Shown one piece after another: positions 1 to 7,856 of a stretch of 64,000 nucleotides of DNA. The notes below the pieces were generated by a model that did not search any database, was not told where the DNA came from, and saw only the letters and a list, made by a program, of their open reading frames with translations. Source of the stretch: UBA1181 sp045600225 (GTDB lineage Bacteria > Bacteroidota > Bacteroidia > Bacteroidales > Paludibacteraceae). Within the stretch, counting starts at the first letter, position 1. Each line of letters starts with the position of its first letter. The position numbers and the translations under genes are program-made. The stretch is taken from the NCBI GenBank assembly GCA_045600225.1, contig JAZRXL010000022.1, forward strand, positions 4,551 through 68,550. The letters run 5' to 3'.

Positions 1-408
1 AAAATCTTCCATGTAATCCTTAAATGGAAGGTCTGGAAGAATAACACCATCAATACCTACTTCGTTGCAGCTCTTGCAGAAGTTCTCGAATCCGTATTGA
101 ATAATAGGGTTAAGATAACCCATCATAACCAAAGGAATGGATACCTCCTTACGGATATCTTTTAGCTGGCTAAATAGTTTGCGAAGACTCATTCCATTGC
201 GCAAAGCTAATGTTGCAGCATCTTGAATGATAGGTCCGTCGGCCATAGGATCGCTGAAAGGAATACCAATCTCAATCATATTGATGCCTTTGCGTTCCAA
301 TGTCTTGATAACATCTGCGGTTCCTTCTAATGTAGGAGAACCAGCACAGAAATACAAACTCAACAAATTGGTGGGTTTGGATTGGAAAAGTTGATTGATT
401 CTATTCAT
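1..408 (-). CDS. trpA: Tryptophan synthase alpha chain, C-terminus cut by window edge
   Basis: Alpha subunit of tryptophan synthase, which cleaves indole-3-glycerol phosphate to indole and glyceraldehyde-3-phosphate. The visible 136 residues begin MNRINQLFQSK. The family's early catalytic region follows: a CAGSPTLEGT stretch, then IEIGIPFSDPMADGPIIQ with the conserved glutamate, then the GVDGVILPDLP-like loop (here VGIDGVILPDLPFKDY) holding the catalytic aspartate. The rest lies beyond position 1. Its ATG (406-408) overlaps the end of trpF, whose stop is at 401-403, so the two are probably translationally coupled. It is the last visible gene of the trpB-E-G-D-C-F-A operon. trpA and trpB sit at opposite ends of the operon, unlike the adjacent trpBA of enteric bacteria. 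Confidence 0.95.
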   Translation of the reverse strand, partial: MNRINQLFQSKPTNLLSLYFCAGSPTLEGTADVIKTLERKGINMIEIGIPFSDPMADGPIIQDAATLALRNGMSLRKLFSQLKDIRKEVSIPLVMMGYLNPIIQYGFENFCKSCNEVGIDGVILPDLPFKDYMEDF

Positions 409-1024
409 TGTTTTTTAATTTTTTAATAAACGAATTAAGTTTTTCTGCATCCTTGAATGCAGGAGAAGTCTCAAACTTGGAGTTGAGGTCTACACCCGCT
501 AGGTGCGGATGGTTAAATGCTTTAACCTCCTCTACGTTCTCAAGACCAATACCTCCACTCAAAAGGAAAGGTGTAGTGCCTTGATATTGTTGCAGTAGAC
601 TCCAGTCGAAAGAGTAACCCGCACCGCCCTTCGTTGGTGTTTTGGTGTCGAATACATAGTAATTACATACTCCTTCGTAGCTCTTCGCTTTTTCTAGATC
701 TTCAAGGGTGGCTATGCCGAATGCTTTGTTGATCAATATAGGGCGATCAATGGCATGGCGTAGTTGCTGGCAGTATTCTGGTGTCTCGCTTCCATGAAGT
801 TGGACACCATCGAATCCAAACTCTTCTACCTTCTCTTTGATCTTTTCTATGCTATAATCAACAAACACACCAATGCGTTTTACTTGTGTGGGCATATAAT
901 GGGGTAGTTGAGATACATGTCTCTTAGACTTCTCATAAAAGATGAAGCCCATCCAATCGATATCCAAACGTTCTACGGCTTGGATATTCTCTGCCTCTCG
1001 CATTCCGCATACCTTGATAATCAT
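401..1024 (-). CDS. trpF: Phosphoribosylanthranilate isomerase
   Basis: Converts N-(5'-phosphoribosyl)anthranilate to the carboxyphenylamino-deoxyribulose phosphate, the third committed step of tryptophan synthesis, in the cytoplasm. The 207-residue product is a normal single-domain TIM barrel. It opens MIIKVCGMRE, with the family's KxCG motif carrying the catalytic cysteine, continues with GFIFYEKSKRHV, and near the C-terminus has LLSGGIGLENV (phosphate-binding loop) and GVDLNSKFE, where this family usually has GVDVNSGVE. It is separated from trpC by 11 bases and overlaps trpA by 8 bases. In this genome TrpF is a free-standing protein, not fused to TrpC as in E. coli. Confidence 0.96.
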   Translation of the reverse strand: MIIKVCGMREAENIQAVERLDIDWMGFIFYEKSKRHVSQLPHYMPTQVKRIGVFVDYSIEKIKEKVEEFGFDGVQLHGSETPEYCQQLRHAIDRPILINKAFGIATLEDLEKAKSYEGVCNYYVFDTKTPTKGGAGYSFDWSLLQQYQGTTPFLLSGGIGLENVEEVKAFNHPHLAGVDLNSKFETSPAFKDAEKLNSFIKKLKNNE

Positions 1025-1035
1025 ATCTCTGTTGT

Positions 1036-1836
1036 TTAAGATTCTACTTGTTGAATAAAGGATTGTAGTGCTAATCCTGGATCACTCTCTTTCATGAAGT
1101 TTTCACCGATTAGGAAGCCTCTAAATCCTACTTCACGCAACTCTTTAACCGTCTCTGGTTTGCTGATACCACTCTCGCTGACCAATGTGAATTCATTGGG
1201 TAGAAGGTGTGCAATCTTAAACGATTGTTGTACATCGGTATGGAAAGTACCTAAGTGACGGTTGTTTACACCCAACATATCTACCTCTGGAGTCACGTAA
1301 TCCAATTCCTTCTCGTCATGAATTTCTAGCAAAACTTCTAATCCTAGCGAATGGGCTTTTTGAAGAAGCTGCTTACACTCTTCCTTTGTTAAATCAGCTG
1401 CAATGAGAAGTACAGCATCTGCACCTATTAGCTTTGCTTCATACAGTTGGTATTCATCTACAATGAAGTCCTTGCGTAGAATAGGAGTGGCAATTTTCTC
1501 TCTGACAGAAGAGATGAACTCTTGTTTTCCTCCGAAGTAATTATAATCGGTAAGAATAGAGATGGCAGATGCTCCGTTGGCTGAATATTTAGGTACAACA
1601 TCCAAGACGGAAGCGTCTTCGTGAATCCAACCCTTGGAAGGAGATTTGCGTTTGAATTCGCTGATGATACCAGACTTGCTAGAGGCAAGACTCTCTCTCA
1701 TTGAGCGTTGTTTCAATCCACAAAGTTCGATCTTTTTCTCAGCCTCTTGTGCAATAGTTTGAAGTGAGACAATCTGCTTTGCCTCTGCTACCTCAATGTG
1801 TTTGTTGGCTACTATTTCCTCTAATATATCCTTCAT
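1036..1836 (-). CDS. trpC: Indole-3-glycerol phosphate synthase
   Basis: Closes the indole ring, forming indole-3-glycerol phosphate, the substrate of TrpA. The 266-residue product has the family landmarks in order: an N-terminal ILEEIVANKHIEV helix, IISEFKRKSPSKGWI with the catalytic lysine, LTDYNYFGG, ILRKDFIVDEYQLYEA, DAVLLIAADL, LGVNNRHLGTF and LVSESGISKPE. It is monofunctional. The gene lies 10 bases from trpD and 11 from trpF, in the middle of the operon, and shares the promoter and attenuator found upstream of trpB. Confidence 0.97.
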   Translation of the reverse strand: MKDILEEIVANKHIEVAEAKQIVSLQTIAQEAEKKIELCGLKQRSMRESLASSKSGIISEFKRKSPSKGWIHEDASVLDVVPKYSANGASAISILTDYNYFGGKQEFISSVREKIATPILRKDFIVDEYQLYEAKLIGADAVLLIAADLTKEECKQLLQKAHSLGLEVLLEIHDEKELDYVTPEVDMLGVNNRHLGTFHTDVQQSFKIAHLLPNEFTLVSESGISKPETVKELREVGFRGFLIGENFMKESDPGLALQSFIQQVES

Positions 1837-1846
1837 GTCGGTTGGA

Positions 1847-2851
1847 TTATGAATTCAGTTCGACATATTTCTTTAATACATTCAAAGCCTTTCCGCTTTC
1901 CAACGATTCGCGAGCGATAGATAGACACTCTTGGAACGACTTCTGTTGCTCAATCACATGAATGGCGAAAGCTGAGTTGATCAATACCACGTTTTTCTGT
2001 GCTTGGGTTGAACGATTCTCTAGCACTGCGTCGAAGATCTCTTTAGCCTCTTCTAGGGTAGAACCTCCGTAAAGCTCTTCAGTTCTTAGAATGTCCATGC
2101 CAAATTCTTGTGGTTGATAAATGTGCTCCTCGTCGTTGTAGACTACTTTAAAGTTGCCTGTTAAAGATATCTCATCGTAACCATCAACGCTGGTGACGAT
2201 ACCGAACTGAATACCTAGACGTTGGTATACCTGCTTGTAGAGTCTTTGTTGATCAAGGTTGGCTGTTCCTAGCAACTGATAGTCAGGCTGGCAAGGATTA
2301 ACCAATGGTCCGAGTAGGTTGAAACAAGTTGGAGTACCTAACTGACCTAGAGCCTTTCTGGCTGGAGCAACCCATTTCATTCCTTTGGCAAATAGTTGTG
2401 CGTGTTGATGAACAAATCCGCAAGTCTCTAATGAGCGAAACAATTGATCGTTATCATTAGTGAATTTCACACCGTGTGCCTCTAAAACATTGCTGGCACC
2501 AGATACACTGGATGCTGCATAGTTTCCATGCTTGGCTACTTTGTAACCAGCACCTGCGACTACGAAGCACGAACAGGTGGAAATATTGAAGGTGTTCTTC
2601 CCATCACCTCCTGTACCAACGATGTCGATTACCTTGTAGGGCGCGAAGTTAGTGTGAATGCCTGTTTCCAACAATCCTTCACGGAATCCGATGATTTCAT
2701 CGACGCTTACACCACGCATCTGAATACCCATCAAAATGGCAGCGATCTGCTCATTGGTATATTTTTGTTCTGTGATCTCTATCAACAGCTCTTTTGCTTG
2801 CTCTATTGATAGCGTATCCTGATTGGTCAGTTTCTTTAATATATTGTCCAT
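1847..2851 (-). CDS. trpD: Anthranilate phosphoribosyltransferase
   Basis: Transfers phosphoribosyl from PRPP to anthranilate. The 334-residue product carries the diagnostic PRPP/anthranilate loop GTGGDGKNTFNIST, followed by VAKHGNYAASSVSGASNVLEA and the FNLLGPLVNPCQPDYQLLG segment, all typical of family members of this length. It is a separate protein from TrpG, in contrast to the TrpGD fusion of E. coli. The ATG at 2849-2851 lies 21 bases downstream of the trpG stop. Alternative identification as a thymidine phosphorylase-like enzyme is unlikely given the operon and the GTGGD motif. Confidence 0.97.
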   Translation of the reverse strand: MDNILKKLTNQDTLSIEQAKELLIEITEQKYTNEQIAAILMGIQMRGVSVDEIIGFREGLLETGIHTNFAPYKVIDIVGTGGDGKNTFNISTCSCFVVAGAGYKVAKHGNYAASSVSGASNVLEAHGVKFTNDNDQLFRSLETCGFVHQHAQLFAKGMKWVAPARKALGQLGTPTCFNLLGPLVNPCQPDYQLLGTANLDQQRLYKQVYQRLGIQFGIVTSVDGYDEISLTGNFKVVYNDEEHIYQPQEFGMDILRTEELYGGSTLEEAKEIFDAVLENRSTQAQKNVVLINSAFAIHVIEQQKSFQECLSIARESLESGKALNVLKKYVELNS

Positions 2852-2872
2852 TCTAATTTTAATTCTTAGTTT

Positions 2873-3442
2873 TTAATTAGTATGCTCCACCCAGTTCTGA
2901 ATCATCTTTTTCCCATCTGGTGTCAAAACAGACTCAGGGTGGAATTGGATACCATGGATGTCTAACTCTTTGTGACGTAAAGCCATCACTTGTCCTTCAT
3001 CACTAGTAGCAGTAATTACTAAACACTCTGGCATAGAAGCCGCATCTACCACCCATGAGTGGTAACGACCTACTTGAATGTCTTTGGGTAATCCCTCAAA
3101 TACATAATCATCTGCAACTATGTGTGCAGGAGTTTGAACTCCGTGGAAAACATCACTTAAATTAACAAGTGTTCCTCCGAATGATTCTCCAATAGCTTGC
3201 TCTCCCAAACAAATGCCCAAAATAGGTTTTTTGCCTGCATATTCTTTGATGACTTGCATTAACAAGCCAGCTTCCGTAGGAATACCAGGACCAGGACTAA
3301 GCATAATTTTATCGAATGAGGCCAAATCCTTCAAATCGAATTGGTCATTGCGATATACGGTCACGTCCACCTTCAACTCTCTCAACAAGTGGTAGAGGTT
3401 ATAGGTGAAGCTATCATAATTATCTATCAATACAACTTTCAT
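2873..3442 (-). CDS. trpG: Anthranilate synthase component II, glutamine amidotransferase
   Basis: Class I (triad) glutamine amidotransferase that supplies ammonia to TrpE. The 189-residue protein shows IDNYDSFTYNL at the N-terminus, the LSPGPGIP oxyanion region, the nucleophile elbow GICLGEQAIGE with the catalytic cysteine, and the HPES motif contributing histidine and glutamate (IQFHPESVLTPDG). The elbow reads CLGEQ where many homologues have CLGHQ. It lies 18 bases downstream of trpE. In some bacteria the same subunit also serves PabB; no pabB is visible here. Confidence 0.96.
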   Translation of the reverse strand: MKVVLIDNYDSFTYNLYHLLRELKVDVTVYRNDQFDLKDLASFDKIMLSPGPGIPTEAGLLMQVIKEYAGKKPILGICLGEQAIGESFGGTLVNLSDVFHGVQTPAHIVADDYVFEGLPKDIQVGRYHSWVVDAASMPECLVITATSDEGQVMALRHKELDIHGIQFHPESVLTPDGKKMIQNWVEHTN

Positions 3443-3460
3443 ATCCTATCAACTCTTAAA

Positions 3461-4885
3461 TCACATATCCTCCGCTTGAAGAATCGCCTTGCGAAGGGCT
3501 CCAAGCTTATTGTTTACCTCTTGTAATTCGTACTCCTCGTCGCTCTTGGCAACGATACCACCTCCAGCTTGGAACCACAACTCGTTGTTTCTAGAAACAA
3601 AGGTTCTGATAGTGATGGCTTGGTTGAGCGATCCGTCGAATCCGATAAATCCGATGCAACCTCCGTATGCACCTCTGTTATGAGGCTCATATTCACTGAT
3701 TAGCTGCATTGCACGAACTTTGGGTGCACCGCTTAATGTGCCAGCAGGGAACGTGTCAATGAATGTCTTGATTGGATCTGCACCCTCAACAAGATCTCCA
3801 CTTACACGACTTACCAAGTGAATTACGTGGCTATAGTATTGTAACTCCTTGTAGAAATCAACTTTTACATTCTTGCAGTTGCGACTTAAATCGTTTCTGG
3901 CAAGATCTACAAGCATTACGTGTTCTGCATTCTCCTTAGGGTCGTTTCTCAAATATTCTGCATTTTTTGCATCTTGCTCTGCATTGCCTGTTCGCTTAGT
4001 AGTACCTGCAATAGGATCTATGTATGCTCTAAATTTAGGTTGCTCCATTGTTCCTATGTTCTCTACACGACAATGTGTTTCTGGTGAACTACCGAAGATT
4101 CTAAATCCTCCGAAGTCGAAGTAGAATAGGTAAGGGGATGGGTTGATACTGCGTAGGGTTCGATAAAGTTTGAAATCATCACCTTCATATCGTTGAATGA
4201 AACGACGGCTCAACACGATTTGGAACACATCACCTCTCTTGCAATGAGCAATACCTTTTCTGATGTTTGCTTTGTGGGCTTCGTCTGTTAATGGACTTGT
4301 TGTTTCTCCGATTGGATGGAAGTCGTAAAGACTGATGCGATATTGACTGATTGCCTTTTCAATCTCAGAGATGCGACTGGACTCTCCATCTGAAAGTAAT
4401 TCGTAAATGGTTAATGTGTTTTTGAAATGATCAAAAACAATAACGAACTTGTAAAGGATGTAGAGCATGTCAGGAGCATCGTTCTTTGCCATTGTTTCGT
4501 CCTTTACTGCAATGTTTTCAAAATACTTTACAGCGTTGAATGATGTATACCCAAACAAACCACATTGACTTGCTCCTTCTCCGGTAACCTCAAATGAATT
4601 AAGGAATAGACGGATAATGCCTTCGGATTTGTTAGATTGGTTGATGGCTTGCTCTACCTTGCTTCCATCAGGAAATGTACATTTCCCAATTCCATGTTCT
4701 ATGGAAACTTGGGCTAATGGTTGGATGCCTATGAATGAGCGACCGTTCTCTCCTCCGTGATAGTCAGAACTCTCCATAAGAGCACTCTGTGTGTATAGGT
4801 CACGAAGGTGGAGATATGCACTTACAGGAGTACATAGGTCTGCCAACATCTTTCGACTCTCTATTTTATATTTAAATTTTGCCAT
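3461..4885 (-). CDS. trpE: Anthranilate synthase component I
   Basis: Makes anthranilate from chorismate using ammonia from TrpG. I start it at the ATG 4883-4885 (MAKFKYKIESRKMLADLCTP, 474 residues). An in-frame upstream extension to 4978 would overlap trpB and adds residues atypical of the family. The N-terminal LMESSD segment matches the Trp-binding LLES feedback element and INPSPYLFYFDF matches the NPSPYM element, so the enzyme is probably inhibited by tryptophan (inference). The C-terminal chorismate-binding domain shows PIAGTTKRTG, LVDLARNDLSR, FPAGTLSGAPKVRAM and GYG-like RGAYGGCIGFIG. It sits 25 bases downstream of trpB. Confidence 0.97.
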   Translation of the reverse strand: MAKFKYKIESRKMLADLCTPVSAYLHLRDLYTQSALMESSDYHGGENGRSFIGIQPLAQVSIEHGIGKCTFPDGSKVEQAINQSNKSEGIIRLFLNSFEVTGEGASQCGLFGYTSFNAVKYFENIAVKDETMAKNDAPDMLYILYKFVIVFDHFKNTLTIYELLSDGESSRISEIEKAISQYRISLYDFHPIGETTSPLTDEAHKANIRKGIAHCKRGDVFQIVLSRRFIQRYEGDDFKLYRTLRSINPSPYLFYFDFGGFRIFGSSPETHCRVENIGTMEQPKFRAYIDPIAGTTKRTGNAEQDAKNAEYLRNDPKENAEHVMLVDLARNDLSRNCKNVKVDFYKELQYYSHVIHLVSRVSGDLVEGADPIKTFIDTFPAGTLSGAPKVRAMQLISEYEPHNRGAYGGCIGFIGFDGSLNQAITIRTFVSRNNELWFQAGGGIVAKSDEEYELQEVNNKLGALRKAILQAEDM

Positions 4886-4910
4886 ATTATTTACTAAATA
4901 AGTAGTGTGT

Positions 4911-6110
4911 TTAGTCGTTGATGCCTGGATCGTCTTTATGAGATAGGAATGTCTCCAAATCCTTATCTCCACGGCCACTGACTGTTAATACAACAACATC
5001 TGTTGGTTTGAAATCAATTTTAGGAAGAGCGCCCAATGCGTGTGCTGATTCCATGGCAGGAATAATACCCTCTAAACGAGTTAATTCAAAAGCGGCGCGT
5101 AGTGCTTCATCATCATTGATTGCGATTACTTTTGCACGTTTTTGTACTGCAATGTTTGCGTGAATAGGACCGATGCCAGGATAATCAAGACCAGCAGAAA
5201 TACTGTATGGTTCTACAATTTGTCCATCTTCTGTTTGCATAGTAAGCGTACGGCTTCCGTGAAGAATTCCGAGCGTACCTTTTTGCATTGTTGCTGCTGT
5301 GTAACCAGAATCAACACCTTTGCCTCCTGCTTCTGCCAAAACAATCTTCACATCTGCATCATCAATATAATGGTAGATGGTTCCTGCAGCGTTACTTCCT
5401 CCACCTACGCAAGCGATAAGGTAATCAGGATTCTCTCTTCCTTCTTGCTCCTTCAATTGCCATTTGATCTCTTCGCTAATAACGCTTTGTAATCTGGCAA
5501 CCATATCTGGGTAAGGGTGGGGACCTACGGTAGAACCGATGATATAGAATGTATCAGAAGGATGGCAACACCAATCACGAATGGCTTCATTAGTTGCATC
5601 TTTCAATGTTTTGTTTCCACTTTCAACAGGGAATACCTCTGCACCAAGCATTTTCATACGTTCTACATTCATATGTTGGCGTTTAACATCGGTAGCTCCC
5701 ATATAGACGCGACAAGGAAGGTTCATTAAAGCACATACCGTAGCAGTAGCAACACCGTGTTGTCCTGCACCAGTCTCTGCAATGATACGAGTCTTGCCCA
5801 TCTTCTTGGCAAGTAGTACTTGACCCAATGCATTGTTAATCTTGTGCGCTCCTGTGTGATTTAAATCTTCACGCTTCAAATAGATTTTACAACCATATTT
5901 TTCGCTCAATCTCTTTGCCAAGTAGAGTGATGATGGTCTTCCTGCATAATCGCGAAGTAATCCACGAAATTCTTTTTGAAACTCTTCGCTTTCAATAATT
6001 GGCAAATACGCTTTCTTTAGGTCTTCTACTGTTTTGTATAGAATTTCAGGTACGTATGCACCTCCAAACTCTCCGTAGTAACCGTTTTGGTCAACTTGAA
6101 ATGATTTCAT
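4911..6110 (-). CDS. trpB: Tryptophan synthase beta chain, first gene of the operon
   Basis: PLP enzyme that condenses indole with serine to form tryptophan. The 399-residue product is a full-length TrpB1-type protein: GEFGGAYVPEIL near the N-terminus, KREDLNHTGAHKINNALGQ with the PLP-binding lysine, the AETGAGQHG loop, CVGGGSNAAG for the phosphate of PLP, and LTVSGRGDKD near the C-terminus. It is the first structural gene, preceded by about 40 bases of AT-rich DNA, the attenuator hairpin and the leader peptide. Placing trpB first means the last enzyme of the pathway is the first translated. Confidence 0.97.
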   Translation of the reverse strand: MKSFQVDQNGYYGEFGGAYVPEILYKTVEDLKKAYLPIIESEEFQKEFRGLLRDYAGRPSSLYLAKRLSEKYGCKIYLKREDLNHTGAHKINNALGQVLLAKKMGKTRIIAETGAGQHGVATATVCALMNLPCRVYMGATDVKRQHMNVERMKMLGAEVFPVESGNKTLKDATNEAIRDWCCHPSDTFYIIGSTVGPHPYPDMVARLQSVISEEIKWQLKEQEGRENPDYLIACVGGGSNAAGTIYHYIDDADVKIVLAEAGGKGVDSGYTAATMQKGTLGILHGSRTLTMQTEDGQIVEPYSISAGLDYPGIGPIHANIAVQKRAKVIAINDDEALRAAFELTRLEGIIPAMESAHALGALPKIDFKPTDVVVLTVSGRGDKDLETFLSHKDDPGIND

Positions 6111-6152
6111 TGTGTATATTTTTTATTATTTTATTATTTCAAAATGTTTAAT

Positions 6153-6182
6153 AAAAAAAGGCCCGTCGTGAACGACGAGCCT
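6153..6182 (-). terminator. trp operon attenuator (intrinsic terminator upstream of trpB)
   Basis: On the minus strand an 11-bp stem (arms at 6182-6172 and 6169-6159, one G-U pair) is followed directly by seven T residues at 6159-6153. It lies between the leader peptide and trpB, so transcripts must read through it to express the operon. Its upstream half can alternatively pair with leader bases 6231-6223: nine base pairs with bases 6177-6168 and a single bulged G. That gives a mutually exclusive antiterminator. Terminator geometry is seen directly; the switching mechanism is inference from classical trp attenuation. Confidence 0.88.
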
Positions 6183-6213
6183 TTCCCTTTTTATCCTAAT
6201 GCCATACAACAAG

Positions 6214-6285
6214 TTAAGCAAGCGTCTTCACATCTTTCTGTTTTGACTCTTGCCACCACCAATATGTATGGTTTAACTTGATCAT
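6214..6285 (-). CDS. trpL: trp leader peptide with three consecutive Trp codons
   Basis: A 23-codon ORF, MIKLNHTYWWWQESKQKDVK followed by TLA, starts at ATG 6285-6283 and stops at TAA 6216-6214, between the trp promoter and the attenuator. The three tandem TGG codons occupy 6261-6253 on the minus strand. A ribosome stalled there for lack of charged tRNA-Trp would leave the antiterminator arm (6231-6223), about 22 bases downstream, free to pair. The start is preceded by an A-rich leader rather than a Shine-Dalgarno sequence, as usual in Bacteroidota. It is too short for standard gene callers. Trp codons are rare, so three in a row in exactly this place is strong support. Confidence 0.9.
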   Translation of the reverse strand: MIKLNHTYWWWQESKQKDVKTLA

Positions 6286-6308
6286 CTTTCATTGTTTAAA
6301 TATTATTG

Positions 6309-6338
6309 CAAATTTACAAATGTTTTTTTATTTGACAA
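6309..6338 (-). promoter_or_regulatory. trp operon promoter
   Basis: Minus-strand TTG (6338-6336), a 19-base spacer, then TAAATTTG (6316-6309). This matches the Bacteroidota primary-sigma consensus TTTG/TTG-N19-21-TAnnTTTG. Transcription would start near 6303, about 18 bases before the trpL ATG. Confidence 0.85.
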
Positions 6339-6373
6339 TGAAAAAAGTAATTTTTTTGTGATTATGAGTTCTT

Positions 6374-6553
6374 TTACCAAAATTTCTTTTGATCCTCATT
6401 GTATTCAAAACCTGCTTCTTGTAGTTTGTTGATAAGTTCCTCTTTGTTGATGTCCATATCTTCGCAAAGGGCATCCAATGAATCGTACTCATCTCTTAAT
6501 TTCATGTTGATGAAACTAAATAGCATATTTATGTCTTGTGGCAACTGTTCCAT
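6374..6553 (-). CDS. DUF4250-type small protein
   Basis: A 59-residue protein of unknown function starting MEQLPQDINMLFSFINMKLR and continuing with SLDALCEDMDINKEELINKLQ. This resembles the DUF4250 family: a short protein with an LPxDxxMLxSFxNMKLRD opening and an HTH-like helix pair. I chose ATG 6551-6553. The longer in-frame start at 6616 would add 21 residues encoded within the 3' end of the upstream gene and not typical of the family. It lies 10 bases after the DUF4010 gene and is probably co-transcribed with it. No enzymatic residues are apparent; the fold could be DNA-binding, but that is only inference. Confidence 0.75.
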   Translation of the reverse strand: MEQLPQDINMLFSFINMKLRDEYDSLDALCEDMDINKEELINKLQEAGFEYNEDQKKFW

Positions 6554-6563
6554 TTTCTTTTTG

Positions 6564-7844
6564 TTATAAAGTGAAGAGTAGTATTGCATTAACTGCACAT
6601 ATGACGCTAAATCCAATAATTAACGGCTTGGTGATGCGTTTCCCAGAAAAGAATATTCCGTAGAACATTTTAACCACATTGTTACTGATGATAGCTTGAA
6701 ATGCCGCTTGAATCAACAACAGGCTCTCTATTTGGTCGGATAGTTGGAATAGGTTGATGATAAATGGATTTATGTCTGTAAATCCGACGATCCAAGAAAG
6801 GATATTCAAACCATTGTTCCCAAAATATGCGATGGCATATTGGGTGGCAAGGGTAAATACAACAAATAGGGTGGCAAACAGAATAGCTACCTTAAACTCC
6901 AATGGATTTTTTTCGTCTTCTTCATCCTCCTTCAGCTCTTCTTTTTCTGAAGTCTGCCTTCCATTCTTCTTGTAGAAAAAGAAAGCTACCGAAACAGAGC
7001 ACGCAATCATAATTGCAAATACATACCAGTATGACCCTAACATCGTTGGGTTGAATATGCCAAGAAGGATCATGATTTTTACATACATCATTGTGATGGC
7101 AAAGAAAATGGCAGATATGTATATGTCGACATTGCTCTTTACATCTTTTGCTTTTTTTGCAAGAATAATACAAGTGGCGGTACTGCTATAAATACCTCCT
7201 AAGATACCCGTTACAATGATTCCTCCATCCTTAAAAACATATTTCTTTAATAGATAACTGACATAAGATATGCCTGTAATCACAACAGTAGCTAACCAGA
7301 TGGTACTAGGTGTTAGTCCTATTCCTTTGACAATCTCAGTGTCGGGAAGAATGGGCAATATAACACCAGCAATAATTCCAAATTTTGCAAGGTTGATAAA
7401 CTCTTCGTCATTCATCGTCTTGGTAAACTGAATGAATTTATCCTTCATTTCAGATAGGATCAGAACGACCACTGCCACCAGAATGCCTACCCACAACTCT
7501 TTTTCGTAGATGAGAGGAGCTAGGCAATAGGTGATAAGAGCAATGACAATAGATGTTATCCCTTTATGTCCGTCAATAAATATCTTTTGAGCATAATTAA
7601 TCCCTAAAAGAACTGACAAGGCCAATCCTCCACATAGGAAAGGAGTCAAACTTCCTTTCCCTAAAAGGTATAAGATGTAACCAAGAATACCAATGAGGGT
7701 GAATGTCCTATCAGACCCGAAGGTGTTGATAGATTCTCCCTCTTTTTGATACAACTTGCGCTGCGACAATCCTATCAAGAGAGATAGGAGAGCCACTACC
7801 AAGAAGTTGGTCATGTCAGTAGAGAATATGTTTGTGATATTCAT
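6564..7844 (-). CDS. MgtC/DUF4010 family inner-membrane protein
   Basis: A 426-residue polytopic membrane protein. The N-terminal part (residues ~15-130) has the MgtC/SapB-like pattern: LLIGLSQRKLYQ, then TFTLIGILGYILYLLG, where the family has an RTF..G motif after the first helix. The remainder is the DUF4010 module, with LPDTEI, STIWLATVVITGISYVSYLLKKY and GILGGIYSSTATCIILAKKAK. About a dozen hydrophobic segments are visible. A charged cytoplasmic loop (SEKEELKEDEEDEKN) separates the two halves of DUF4010. The function is not established; relatives are annotated as putative Mg2+ or ion-related proteins. It lies 12 bases downstream of der and just ahead of the DUF4250 gene, so the three probably form one transcript. 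Confidence 0.8.
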   Translation of the reverse strand: MNITNIFSTDMTNFLVVALLSLLIGLSQRKLYQKEGESINTFGSDRTFTLIGILGYILYLLGKGSLTPFLCGGLALSVLLGINYAQKIFIDGHKGITSIVIALITYCLAPLIYEKELWVGILVAVVVLILSEMKDKFIQFTKTMNDEEFINLAKFGIIAGVILPILPDTEIVKGIGLTPSTIWLATVVITGISYVSYLLKKYVFKDGGIIVTGILGGIYSSTATCIILAKKAKDVKSNVDIYISAIFFAITMMYVKIMILLGIFNPTMLGSYWYVFAIMIACSVSVAFFFYKKNGRQTSEKEELKEDEEDEKNPLEFKVAILFATLFVVFTLATQYAIAYFGNNGLNILSWIVGFTDINPFIINLFQLSDQIESLLLIQAAFQAIISNNVVKMFYGIFFSGKRITKPLIIGFSVICAVNAILLFTL

Positions 7845-7856
7845 TGCTTCCTATGC

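Noticed and set aside
4886..4978. Extended N-terminus for TrpE overlapping trpB
   Set aside because: The 31 added residues show no similarity to the family and overlap the preceding gene; ATG 4885 is normal.
6191..6292. A 33-codon frame (MKDDQVKPY..., with a Cys-rich end) overlapping the trp leader peptide in another frame
   Set aside because: It contains no Trp codons, and a ribosome translating it would cover the antiterminator. The overlapping frame with three tandem Trp codons explains the locus better.
6554..6616. Longer start for the DUF4250 protein
   Set aside because: The extra residues come from the 3' end of the upstream gene read in another frame, and the family normally begins near MEQLPQD.
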